NCBI RefSeq assembly: GCF_018437265.1
Contig: NZ_JAAMFL010000007.1
Span: 62,001-126,000, forward strand
Length of the DNA: 64,000 bases
From: Fructobacillus parabroussonetiae
GTDB taxonomy: Bacteria; Bacillota; Bacilli; Lactobacillales; Lactobacillaceae
Direction of reading: 5' to 3'
In this document: positions 8,733-17,369 of the stretch, in pieces
Numbering within the stretch: position 1 is the first letter of the stretch
Layout: every line of letters starts with the position of its first letter
Made by a program: the position numbers and the translations under genes
The notes under the pieces: generated by a model
The model's database searches: none
Told to the model about the DNA's origin: nothing
What the model saw: only the letters and a program-made list of their open reading frames with translations

Positions 8733-10304
8733 CTATCCATTATACTTTGTTTGCGGAACAGTCTTAAAGTATTTTCCATTATCTACTAAAGCACCCTGAC
8801 CTAATAAACGATCATTTAATAACTTTGTCTTATTATTTTTAATGTTCATGATATAGCTAGGAGCAAATGTTTCATTATTTGCAAACGAAGTGATAACAAT
8901 GTTTTTCTCATTCTTATTAGGTTTTAATGCTAAGAATGAGTATGTATAATTTGATATACCTTTCACTGTTGAACTTGAAAGAACTAACCCATTACCATTT
9001 AGCGGCTCATACTTTCCTTCCAAAGAATCTGATGAATAGCCAAGAAGATAACTTTGATTCCTAAACTGTTTCCCATTGGTTGCGAATTTATCAGCAGATA
9101 GGCAAGTAAAGAGATAATATTTACCCTTATATTTAAAAACATTGGGACGCTCTATCACATCATGCGTCGCATTTGCCGTTAACAATGGTTTCATAACCTT
9201 TTTAACAGTAAAGTCCTTATTTAACTCAACCATACCAATAGCAGCATTTCCATAGAAAGCCTTTTTAAACTCCAAGCTATCTCTTTCTTTTAATAATCTT
9301 TTCCTTTCGTTCTTAAAATAGACATACGATCCATAATAGGCTTGATTATTCAAATTATTTTCGCCCTCAGCACCATATTTATCTGAAGTGCTCGTTTCAA
9401 AAAGCAAATAATACTTGCCATTTTCTTCAACAAAATGTGGATCTCTCATAGCGAAAGAGTTATAAAAATCACCTTCTTTTTGTTTTGCCTGATCCACGGT
9501 CTGATATATTCTACCGTCACCAAGGAAAATAGTCTTATTATCAGTTGCCTTAGAATGATTTATAGTCAGGCCTGATTTCCAATCCAATCCATTTTTTGGT
9601 ACAACTGTAATTTGCGCAGTGGTAAGCGCCTGAGCCTGATTATCAGCACCTGTTGCCATTGCATTTGTATAGAATAGGCGTAAAGTATCATCGTTTTGAT
9701 GAAAAAGAATTGTTGAGCCAGACCATTCACTTTTCATTTGATTTAACGACTGATCACTTGAAGAATTCTTGCCCTCCCCAAAACTATCAAAAACATTACC
9801 AAGATATTCCCAGGAATTAATATCATTAGAATCAGCGTCTATCCTTTGACTATATAAGCCAAGGTGAGCTCCTCCGACATCTGATCTGGCTCCAATTGAG
9901 GTTAACCCAATCACCAATCGATAGCCATGATAATCAGCAACTGTACCATCAGGATTAGTAACAGGCCAAGAATCCCAAACCGGAACCTTTTTCATAGTTT
10001 GACTTTCAGAATCCCATGTTTTCGATTTTGGGACATCCTTCATTAGTTCCTTTTGATTGTACTTTGGAGCTCGAAAGGCTTCAGTATCAAGTGAATTAGA
10101 GAACGAGTCCATCTGAGAACGAGTAATATGTGCAATACCATAATCCTTGTTATAGCATTTTAGCATATCCTTAAGAGTATCCCTATTGCAGTATATTAGA
10201 ATCAAACCAAATCCAAATACCGTTAAGAAAAAGATACATATAATTTTAGAGGCACTATTTTTTTTATATTTAATCATTAAATTTATTGCTTTTAAGTATT
10301 TCAT
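8733..10304 (-). CDS. Levansucrase/fructansucrase (GH68)
   Basis: This is a secreted or membrane-anchored fructansucrase that splits sucrose and builds fructan. GH68 motifs are all present: VWDSWP with nucleophile Asp111, EWSGS near 195, the transition-state Asp288 in MRDPH, and acid/base Glu385 in IERPNV (numbers from the ATG at 10304). A hydrophobic stretch at about 20-38 follows a basic start and acts as signal or anchor. There is no LPXTG motif and no long C-terminal repeat region. A TTG two codons upstream (10310) is possible, and neither start has a clear ribosome binding site. Whether the product is levan or inulin cannot be told from sequence. The AT-rich composition differs from core genes. 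Confidence 0.93.
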   Translation of the reverse strand: MKYLKAINLMIKYKKNSASKIICIFFLTVFGFGLILIYCNRDTLKDMLKCYNKDYGIAHITRSQMDSFSNSLDTEAFRAPKYNQKELMKDVPKSKTWDSESQTMKKVPVWDSWPVTNPDGTVADYHGYRLVIGLTSIGARSDVGGAHLGLYSQRIDADSNDINSWEYLGNVFDSFGEGKNSSSDQSLNQMKSEWSGSTILFHQNDDTLRLFYTNAMATGADNQAQALTTAQITVVPKNGLDWKSGLTINHSKATDNKTIFLGDGRIYQTVDQAKQKEGDFYNSFAMRDPHFVEENGKYYLLFETSTSDKYGAEGENNLNNQAYYGSYVYFKNERKRLLKERDSLEFKKAFYGNAAIGMVELNKDFTVKKVMKPLLTANATHDVIERPNVFKYKGKYYLFTCLSADKFATNGKQFRNQSYLLGYSSDSLEGKYEPLNGNGLVLSSSTVKGISNYTYSFLALKPNKNEKNIVITSFANNETFAPSYIMNIKNNKTKLLNDRLLGQGALVDNGKYFKTVPQTKYNG

Positions 10305-10355
10305 ATGCAAATTATTTAAAAGTGATAATTAACACTAATAAATAATTTAAAGGAG

Positions 10356-11414
10356 CTATCTCTTGTAGTTTATTTCTTGAGTCTGCAAAATCACATTATT
10401 TACCTGTTTTAAAATTACTGAAAGTACAAATGTAATAGATAAAATCGCGAATGTATATGAAATACCAATTTTATCTGAAGACTTAAACACTGTTCTCAGG
10501 TTTAAATAAAGAATTTCATAAAGCAGATATATTTCTAACGAATATTCTCCAATTAACGATAAACAATTTTTTATCAACCTTAATTTGAATATCGAAAAGA
10601 AAAAAACAATTACAACAGACAACACTATGACCATCAGAAAATATTCATATCGATCAAAAAATTCAAATTTAGGGCGATTTTGAAGCCAATTTTTCCTCAA
10701 CACACATGAAATAACAATCAATACAATAGAAATTGGAATAGAAAAATAAATGAATGTTTTAGAAATCTGAGTGTGATTATATGCTAACTTTCCAAACCAA
10801 ATTCCAACAATAAAAATTGGTATTCTTACAGTTAAAATATCAATCATCACAAAATATTGAGGATTAACAATACTCAATCCATATGAACATGCGACCACAA
10901 TAGTGATTAATACAAAAGTGCCTTTCCAGTCCCATATATCAATAATTCTAAATAGTATTGGGAATAACAAATATAAAACTATTATTAATGAAAAATACCA
11001 ATAATGATTGCCACCCGGGAGACCGGAACTATAGAATCCAAAAAGAAAAATCTTACTAAACCAGTCGAATAGACCTTTACAAGGTGAAAATGAGTAAAAA
11101 ATCATCGAGACTACTAATAATTCCGGGAAAATCCTTAACAATCTTCTTTTGTAAAAGCGACGTAACACATTATTTTTCTTCAGTGAAAAATATAAACCAA
11201 AAGCTGAAAAAAATAAGAAAAAATCTACACCTGAATCACCAATCATTCGAAAATCCGTTATAGATTCAGCCAAATTATATTTGTTTAAAAAATTTGATTC
11301 ATAAAAATTTAAATCCCAAGAATGATATAAAACTATCCAAAGAGTTGCGATTCCTAAAATTGGCTTTCGATACTTACTCAGTTCCGACAAGTCGAATTTT
11401 TTGCTAACTTTCAT
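10356..11414 (-). CDS. Acyltransferase family 3 membrane protein (OafA-like)
   Basis: A 352-residue integral membrane protein with about ten helices. The N-terminal pattern GIATLWIVLYHSW (His31, the family's catalytic His region) and SGVDFFLFFSAFGLYFSL are hallmarks of acyltransferase-3 proteins, which O-acetylate or O-succinylate surface glycans. The gene ends 52 bases before the levansucrase start and reads the same way. A likely role is to decorate a polysaccharide or peptidoglycan, but the substrate cannot be seen. The 260-base gap upstream (11415-11674) holds only AT-rich sequence and the terminator of the lysozyme gene. The start has a weak ribosome binding site (TAGGGG). Confidence 0.85.
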   Translation of the reverse strand: MKVSKKFDLSELSKYRKPILGIATLWIVLYHSWDLNFYESNFLNKYNLAESITDFRMIGDSGVDFFLFFSAFGLYFSLKKNNVLRRFYKRRLLRIFPELLVVSMIFYSFSPCKGLFDWFSKIFLFGFYSSGLPGGNHYWYFSLIIVLYLLFPILFRIIDIWDWKGTFVLITIVVACSYGLSIVNPQYFVMIDILTVRIPIFIVGIWFGKLAYNHTQISKTFIYFSIPISIVLIVISCVLRKNWLQNRPKFEFFDRYEYFLMVIVLSVVIVFFFSIFKLRLIKNCLSLIGEYSLEIYLLYEILYLNLRTVFKSSDKIGISYTFAILSITFVLSVILKQVNNVILQTQEINYKR

Positions 11415-11579
11415 ACTTAGCCCCTAAAAATAAATGATTTTATGATAAACAAATTGATAACCAACATATTCTACTATAAATTAAAAAAGATGACCATCAT
11501 ATTTTATAGTACCAGACATCAACTTTAAAATTATTTTAATTAAAAAAATAAATTCACCTTATATATTTATTCTAATCTA

Positions 11580-11620
11580 GAAAAAAGGTAATGATGCTTC
11601 TTGCACCATTACCTTTTTTC
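11580..11620 (-). terminator. Terminator of GH25 gene
   Basis: The inverted repeat GGTAATG / CATTACC with a 13-base loop is flanked by A and T runs, so it can act on either strand. It lies about 55 bases past the stop of the GH25 gene. Confidence 0.75.
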
Positions 11621-11674
11621 AACACACCAATATATAAAAATTGATTTTTTATATCTAATGAATAAAAATTTTAG

Positions 11675-13822
11675 TTAGACATTTTGTAGGATACCTTCCG
11701 AGTCAAAAAGATAATCTTTCCCATTTATTTTTGAATATCCGTTTAAACGCACTCCGTCAGCGCCATAGCCTTTAACTTTACCGTTGACATTTTGCAGACC
11801 TGTTGTCATTGCGCCAAAATTAGCATCGAAGTAGTAATACTTCCCATCTATCTTCTGTTCGCCATACTGCATCTGGCCATCTTGATTGTAATATAATGTT
11901 CGCCAATCAAACTTTTGCCAACCCGTCTGCATTACTCCATTCTTATCGAAGTAATAGTTCTTTCCGTCAATGTTTCGTTCATTATGAACCATTCGACCTT
12001 CAGAATCATAATAGAACTTCAATCCATCAATCGTTTGAAATCCTGTTTTAGCAACACCGTTTTCGTCAAAGTAATACCAATTCCCTTGAACATTCTTAAT
12101 TCCAGTGACCAGGCTTCCATTAGATCCAAAGTTTTTAACTTTACCGTTGACATTTTGCAGACCTGTTGTCATTGCGCCAAAATTAGCATCGAAGTAGTAA
12201 TACTTCCCATCTATCTTCTGTTCGCCATACTGCATCTGGCCATCTTGATTGTAATATAATGTTCGCCAATCAAACTTTTGCCAACCCGTCTGCATTACTC
12301 CATTCTTATCGAAGTAATAGTTCTTTCCGTCAATGTTTCGTTCGCCGATTGCCATTTTCCCATCATTCTGGAAATATCTCAACTTATTTTTTACAGTTAT
12401 AAAGCCATGTTGTGCTTTACCTTCATCATTTAAAAGATACCAAGAGCCATGAATCTCAACAAAGCCATTTAATCTCGCACCATCGTTACCATAACCAATC
12501 AATTGATTGTTTAAGTTGACAATTCCTGTGGCCATTGCCCCATAAGCCAAATCGAAATAGTACCACTTACCATCAATTTTTTGCTCACCATATTGCATTT
12601 GACCATCTTTATTATAATATAGCGTTCGCCAGTCAAATTTTTGAAAACCAGTTTTCATAGTTCCATATGCTGGATCAAAATAATAGTTTTTACCGTCTAT
12701 ATTATATTCACCATGTACCATCTGGCCGCTAGATTTATAGTACAATTGGCGGCCATCAAAATTTTGCCAACCTGTTTTCATAGTTCCGAACGCAGGATCA
12801 AAGTAATATGTGTCACCGTTTATATTATACTCACCATGTACCATTTGTCCTGTAGGTTTATAGTACAATTGACGGCCATCAAAATTTTGCCAACCCGTTT
12901 TCATAGTTCCGAACGCAGGATCAAAATAATATGTGTCACCATTTATATTATATTCACCATGCACCATGGCACCATCTTTATCATAATATAATTGACGGCC
13001 ATCAAAGTTTTGCCAACCTGTTTGTTTCTCACCAGTTATTGTATTAATAAGATAGGTTTTACCATTAATTCCCTTTTCAACTAGTGGTAACGTTGTTGCC
13101 AGGCCAGCATAGTCGATTGAAACATCAAAAGTTCCACTGATCCCCCAAAAACCAGCATTGGAAGACCACTGCCACATACCATAATCAGTATTCCATAAAT
13201 TGCTGCTTGAAGGATGATAAGGATACGAAGCCATCCAAACTCTTTTATTTCCAAGAAATGAAAAATCGAGATTCATTTCATTTTTATATGATGTATAAGT
13301 ATAAAGAGCCGTATTATTATAGCCTCGATTATTCAACTGATTATTAAAAGCCCAAGAATTTCCAGACACTCCGCTATTTTTAGTCGAAGAATCCTCCAAA
13401 TCATTAATCAACAACTCTGCCGTGCTGAGACCTAACTGATTTGCATAATCAACAAAAAAATTCGCCTCATTCCGTGCGCTATTTTGATCATTATATGTAG
13501 AATAGTGATATGCGGAAACTTTCATTCCAGCTGCCTTTGCATTATTGATTTGACTAGCCGCATAAGGATTACGATAATAAGTTCCTTCTGTCAATTTCAC
13601 AATAACACCACGAACACCGTTATTCTTCATTATTTGAAAATCATTAGTGGATAAATATCCATTATGAGAAGAAATATCCACTGCGTCCATACGTGGTATT
13701 CCACTCTGTCCACCAGTGACGCGGTCAATATCCGCTGAAACTAAAAGAGGTGTTGATGTAGCACCCGCTACGCCTAAAGTAGCAATGGCACTTAATGTTA
13801 ATAAACTATGTTTTAAATTCAT
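11675..13822 (-). CDS. Secreted GH25 lysozyme-like hydrolase with YG/choline-binding-type repeats
   Basis: A 715-residue exported wall hydrolase. A signal peptide ends near VSA30. The GH25 domain spans about 40-245 with VDISSHNG (Asp49) and the catalytic INDLEDS pair Asp140/Glu142, which cleaves the MurNAc-GlcNAc bond in this family. From about 250 to the end run some 20 short aromatic repeats of the glucan/choline-binding type (YYFD, GWQxFDGRxLYY), as in Leuconostoc glucansucrases. These probably bind cell-wall or extracellular glucan. Three units of 41 residues are nearly identical, and a 70-residue block occurs twice with identical DNA. It lies ten bases downstream of a small secreted protein gene and is probably co-transcribed with it. 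Confidence 0.93.
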   Translation of the reverse strand: MNLKHSLLTLSAIATLGVAGATSTPLLVSADIDRVTGGQSGIPRMDAVDISSHNGYLSTNDFQIMKNNGVRGVIVKLTEGTYYRNPYAASQINNAKAAGMKVSAYHYSTYNDQNSARNEANFFVDYANQLGLSTAELLINDLEDSSTKNSGVSGNSWAFNNQLNNRGYNNTALYTYTSYKNEMNLDFSFLGNKRVWMASYPYHPSSSNLWNTDYGMWQWSSNAGFWGISGTFDVSIDYAGLATTLPLVEKGINGKTYLINTITGEKQTGWQNFDGRQLYYDKDGAMVHGEYNINGDTYYFDPAFGTMKTGWQNFDGRQLYYKPTGQMVHGEYNINGDTYYFDPAFGTMKTGWQNFDGRQLYYKSSGQMVHGEYNIDGKNYYFDPAYGTMKTGFQKFDWRTLYYNKDGQMQYGEQKIDGKWYYFDLAYGAMATGIVNLNNQLIGYGNDGARLNGFVEIHGSWYLLNDEGKAQHGFITVKNKLRYFQNDGKMAIGERNIDGKNYYFDKNGVMQTGWQKFDWRTLYYNQDGQMQYGEQKIDGKYYYFDANFGAMTTGLQNVNGKVKNFGSNGSLVTGIKNVQGNWYYFDENGVAKTGFQTIDGLKFYYDSEGRMVHNERNIDGKNYYFDKNGVMQTGWQKFDWRTLYYNQDGQMQYGEQKIDGKYYYFDANFGAMTTGLQNVNGKVKGYGADGVRLNGYSKINGKDYLFDSEGILQNV
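11771..12343 (-). repeat. 210-bp exact direct repeat inside the GH25 gene
   Basis: Bases 11771-11980 and 12134-12343 read identically over 210 bp, 363 bp apart (121 codons). Each encodes the same 70 residues of the binding-repeat domain (starting ERNIDGKNYY, ending QNVNGKVK). The sequence between them is different repeat units. Confidence 0.93.
12680..13015 (-). repeat. Tandem 123-bp repeats in the GH25 binding domain
   Basis: Nearly identical 123-bp units (41 codons, GEYNINGDTYYFDPAFGTMK type) follow each other; for example GTTCCGAACG recurs at 12783 and 12906 on the plus strand. Differences between units are a few bases, so unit number could change by recombination. Confidence 0.85.
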
Positions 13823-13831
13823 TTCTATACA

Positions 13832-14230
13832 TTAATTCTGATGATAATTCTGTTTAGCATAATCCACAGCTGAGATTCCTTGCTGTGAAGATTGAGTTAT
13901 AATAGATTTTATATCTGAAGGAGCCCATTCATTTGCTGGCAATCCAGCATCGGTTAATTCTTTAGTGACTTTCGTGATCATATTGGAGTCAACAGTATTT
14001 CCTTCTACAGTTTTATTAGGATCATAATTGTTACTATTTTCAATATTTTTTTTAATGATAGAAGAAGATTTGCTTTCAGAAATCGAATTATGATTGGACG
14101 ATGAAAATGTAAAAGTTGAAGAAATATTAGCTTCATGTTTATTATTTTTGGTTGTCCCAAGTTGAAAAGCACCGAAAATAACGAATGCAGCTCCCACCAA
14201 AGAAACTATTGTAATTACAATTTTTTTCAT
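13832..14230 (-). CDS. Small secreted or membrane-anchored protein, unknown function
   Basis: I do not recognise this 132-residue protein. It starts with a basic tip and a hydrophobic helix (about 4-25), then a long low-complexity Ser/Asn/Lys linker (about 32-75), and a folded-looking C-terminal part of about 55 residues (from TKVTKELTDAG to the end). This layout suggests a protein anchored by its N-terminus with a small domain held away from the membrane. It lies ten bases upstream of the GH25 gene and probably shares its transcript, so a role with the wall hydrolase is plausible. The upstream ribosome binding site is weak (ATAGGTATT). No lipobox Cys is present. Confidence 0.7.
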   Translation of the reverse strand: MKKIVITIVSLVGAAFVIFGAFQLGTTKNNKHEANISSTFTFSSSNHNSISESKSSSIIKKNIENSNNYDPNKTVEGNTVDSNMITKVTKELTDAGLPANEWAPSDIKSIITQSSQQGISAVDYAKQNYHQN

Positions 14231-14428
14231 TTTAAATACCTATATTTTCACTACCTGATTTATTGCTACTTATTATTTTACACAGATTTGTACTTTTTAA
14301 AAGGATTTATATCTTTTTGTTATTAAATTTAATTTTTGTTTAAAAAAATTATATTGTACATGATATATACCGAAAAAAATTCTTATAAGCAAAAGTGATA
14401 AAAAGTGCTCTATAGTTAATTAATTTAC

Positions 14429-14477
14429 AAAAAAAGCTCAAAAAGCTTAATCAAGGCATTGATAAACTTTCTGAGCT
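14429..14477 (-). terminator. Terminator downstream of the GT-C-like gene
   Basis: An imperfect 19-20 bp stem (AGCTCAGAAAG... pairing with ...CTTTTTGAGCT on the minus strand) is followed by seven T. It lies in the 293-base gap 14231-14523. The rest of that gap is AT-rich with no other feature that I can support. Confidence 0.7.
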
Positions 14478-14523
14478 CTTAAATTCTTACATTCCTCATA
14501 AGATACAAAGGTTGTGAATAGTA

Positions 14524-16239
14524 TTAGTTTTGGTTTAATTTTTTCTTCAATTCTAAAATAATAACTCCGAACAGAACAAGTAAAGATGTCAACGAGGGTA
14601 TAATTTCCCACCATGGAATGTTTTGCTTTATAGTAATGCTATCCCCTTCGTGTATTTCTTTATTGATAGTAATCTGTCCATCTTGAACAAAAAATGTTAT
14701 TTTTTTATTATTCAAAAACACATTAATATTTGTAAATTTATACGCTAGAATTGGTAATTTTATTGTTTGTTTAGCAATTGATTTTGTTATAGTGAACTTT
14801 ATTTTGTCAGTTGTTGAATTAAAATTGCTAGTTCCCACACTTTCCTGACCATCCATCACCAACATATGCTTAACAATGGGATTTGCTTTCTTATCAGAAA
14901 GCAAAAATTGGTTTTTATCATCTTCTAATATCTCTTTTGGTACATAGTCAGAATAATTTTTAATACTCCAAAACTCAGGTATATTAAATGTACTTCTATC
15001 AAAGGCGCCAAATCCTCGCATGCCTGTTACATCCGTATTTGAAGAGAACTTTGAAAGAATGTCTTCCTTATTCGCGATTATAAACTTTCCATCCTTGCCT
15101 ATATCCGGCATGTTTTGAGGGAAAATAATAGAGCTAACAATTATCAATATAAACACCGTATAGGTAGTTATAATCTTTAAAATTTGTATCGAAAAAGTTT
15201 TTTCGGATAAACAAACAATAGAAATTGCCACACAAAAATATAATCCAAAATCAAATAATCTAAGTGGTGTTTGAATAAAACTTAGAATTCCTCCTTGACT
15301 AAAGTAAGTCCAAGAAAAAGTTGACATACCAAAACATATAAAAATAAAAGAAATAATTTGTGCTAAATTTACTTTTCTTAATACATAAATCGTTAATAAT
15401 ATAAAAATGATTAGAACCAAATAAAGAGGTTTACTAAATAAGTCATTTATATAAATATATCTTGACACCCACCAATCTAAAGATAACTCTGGAAAGTTAA
15501 TATTATTATTCAGTTTCACTAAAATCAATGGAACCGTCACTGGTAACGTTAAAAAGAAAACCAGCACACCTGCAACCGACAAATTTTTTACAACATCGAC
15601 TCGATCTTTAAAACACAATAAATAAACAATCAAATAAGCTAAAATGAACAGTATTACGAAGAAAGTTGTCAAAACGTGTGCAAAAGACGTAAGGACAATA
15701 CCAAAAGTTAATGGCAGAATTGTTTTCTTTTCATTGAGGTGTAGTATTCCATATGCAATTAGCGGAAATCCAACTTTGGCAATGCCAACACCACCGGTAT
15801 TTTCAACTTCAAGAGCAATTACAAAAGATCCCCACAAAATAGAAAGTAACGTAGAAATGACAATTTCAGACTTATTTAAATACCGAAGTGTTATATACGA
15901 AACCACCATCAAAGAAAACAAAGTCAAGTAAATAAACAATTTATATTGTATAGATGGATCAATACTTCTTGGAATAATATTCATCAGTAACTGCATGTCT
16001 AATGATGGGTAAAAAACATTCGTTGCAACACCAATCTTCCCTATTGACATGAAATTCTGAGGATATAACCATCCCAAATAACTACTATGCAAATTATAAA
16101 TGCGGGATAAATGAAAATACCCATCACTGCTCAATTGTACAGGTGAAGATAATAAAACATTCAATAATAACGCACTACAAAACGCCATTAAAAAAATTGG
16201 CAACAATTCAACCAACCTTATATAATTAATCTTTTTCAT
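14524..16239 (-). CDS. Polytopic GT-C-like membrane protein of unknown function
   Basis: The 571-residue product has about 11-12 membrane helices over residues 10-400 and an extracytoplasmic C-terminal domain ending with one more helix (about 545-562). The early loop SSDGYFHLSRIYNL (about 37-50) resembles the acidic first loop of GT-C glycosyltransferases and of the membrane proteins annotated as PTPS-related or YfhO-like. I cannot assign a reaction. The terminator at 14429-14477 and its position downstream of the PAP2 gene suggest a unit of PAP2, this gene and possibly upstream genes. The leader is AATAATATAGGAAT, shared with the PAP2 gene. Confidence 0.7.
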   Translation of the reverse strand: MKKINYIRLVELLPIFLMAFCSALLLNVLLSSPVQLSSDGYFHLSRIYNLHSSYLGWLYPQNFMSIGKIGVATNVFYPSLDMQLLMNIIPRSIDPSIQYKLFIYLTLFSLMVVSYITLRYLNKSEIVISTLLSILWGSFVIALEVENTGGVGIAKVGFPLIAYGILHLNEKKTILPLTFGIVLTSFAHVLTTFFVILFILAYLIVYLLCFKDRVDVVKNLSVAGVLVFFLTLPVTVPLILVKLNNNINFPELSLDWWVSRYIYINDLFSKPLYLVLIIFILLTIYVLRKVNLAQIISFIFICFGMSTFSWTYFSQGGILSFIQTPLRLFDFGLYFCVAISIVCLSEKTFSIQILKIITTYTVFILIIVSSIIFPQNMPDIGKDGKFIIANKEDILSKFSSNTDVTGMRGFGAFDRSTFNIPEFWSIKNYSDYVPKEILEDDKNQFLLSDKKANPIVKHMLVMDGQESVGTSNFNSTTDKIKFTITKSIAKQTIKLPILAYKFTNINVFLNNKKITFFVQDGQITINKEIHEGDSITIKQNIPWWEIIPSLTSLLVLFGVIILELKKKLNQN

Positions 16240-16298
16240 ACTAAATTCCTATATTATTCTTCACAATCCAGTGAATCAAAAAAAGATGTCCCCTCTTT

Positions 16299-16317
16299 TA
16301 TTACTAGTATTGTAATA
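16299..16317 (-). promoter_or_regulatory. Inverted repeat upstream of the GT-C-like gene
   Basis: TATTAC and GTAATA form a perfect six-base inverted repeat with a seven-base spacer, 60 bases ahead of the start at 16239. It could be an operator. No binding protein is known to fit. Confidence 0.25.
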
Positions 16318-16386
16318 CCAATAAACCGCCAATGAATCAGATTTGACGCTAAGTGTCTCTATAATTATTGAAAGGTTATTTTCATT

Positions 16387-17328
16387 CTAATGTTTTGGAT
16401 GTTCAACAAAATGTGCATCCAAAAATCGACTAGCAGTGTAAACTGCCAATACGACTATAAATGTAGCAATGGTCACATCAGTTAACCAGTGCGCACCAAG
16501 TCGAACCCTTCCGTATGCTGAACAAACACCAATGAAAACAGCCAACCAGGTTAATATTCTCTGCCATTTAATATTTTTTCTGGGTACCAAAAATGGTAAA
16601 TATAAATAAAACCAGCTAAGTGTGCTATGTCCTGAAGGAAAAGAACGATATTCTGTTCCCGGATTAATTTTATACCATGCGGAAAACCCAGTACCCATTA
16701 TTGTAGATAAATCACGCGGCCTTGCTCGCCCCCATAATTCCTTCAGAGTTTCCAGAGATGTACTTACGGCAACAATAACAAAAATACCAGCTAACGCTGC
16801 TCTTAATGAGTAATCCAATTCATCCTGAGACTGCTTTTGTATCCACTTATGAAAGTAATATGAACAAACAAAAGTAAAAAATATTGATAATACATCAAAA
16901 AGAAAACCTAATTTAGGATTCACTAATTGACTAGTGTTAAATGAATCTGCCCAACTTTGACCTATTTTATGATTATGTAGCACAGCTGCAGTGTAAAAAA
17001 CATAATCATATAAAACGCTTCGCATCTGATTTAAATCGATCAAAACTAACCCGGTAGTTAAAATAATTCGTAAAATATGTTCTTTAACAAGTCGCCAAAT
17101 AATCCAAGTTATAATTTCAAAACAAATTAAATAAACAAAATTTTTTCCCTGAACTGTATAATGTTCAAAAATGTGGCTAAAAATGGAATGATTTGTAATT
17201 AATATATTAGATATTTTTTGATCAAATAACGTTCCAATAAGCATAAGGACAAATATCAAAAAAATGAATGCGATTCCAATATTTTTTTCTTTTTTAGTTG
17301 TATAAAATTCTTTTTTTTTCAATTTCAT
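16387..17328 (-). CDS. PAP2-family membrane phosphatase
   Basis: A 313-residue membrane protein with the three acid-phosphatase signatures in order: K-x6-RP (Lys196 to Arg203-Pro204, in KELWGRARP), PSGH (231-234) and R-x5-H-x3-D (Arg274, His280, Asp284, in GRVRLGAHWLTD). PAP2 enzymes remove phosphate from lipid phosphates such as undecaprenyl diphosphate or phosphatidic acid outside the membrane. Five to six helices surround the motifs. Neighbouring surface-glycan genes suggest carrier-lipid recycling, which is inference. The N-terminal 170 residues are longer than in the shortest PAP2 proteins. It shares the AATAATATAGGAAT leader with the next gene. Confidence 0.9.
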   Translation of the reverse strand: MKLKKKEFYTTKKEKNIGIAFIFLIFVLMLIGTLFDQKISNILITNHSIFSHIFEHYTVQGKNFVYLICFEIITWIIWRLVKEHILRIILTTGLVLIDLNQMRSVLYDYVFYTAAVLHNHKIGQSWADSFNTSQLVNPKLGFLFDVLSIFFTFVCSYYFHKWIQKQSQDELDYSLRAALAGIFVIVAVSTSLETLKELWGRARPRDLSTIMGTGFSAWYKINPGTEYRSFPSGHSTLSWFYLYLPFLVPRKNIKWQRILTWLAVFIGVCSAYGRVRLGAHWLTDVTIATFIVVLAVYTASRFLDAHFVEHPKH

Positions 17329-17369
17329 ATTCCTATATTATTTTTCCAGAAATGTATAAATAAAATCTT

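Noticed and set aside
11675-13822. Repeats in this gene as a CRISPR or satellite array
   Set aside because: They are in one long open frame, keep codon phase, and encode aromatic binding repeats of a secreted GH25 protein.
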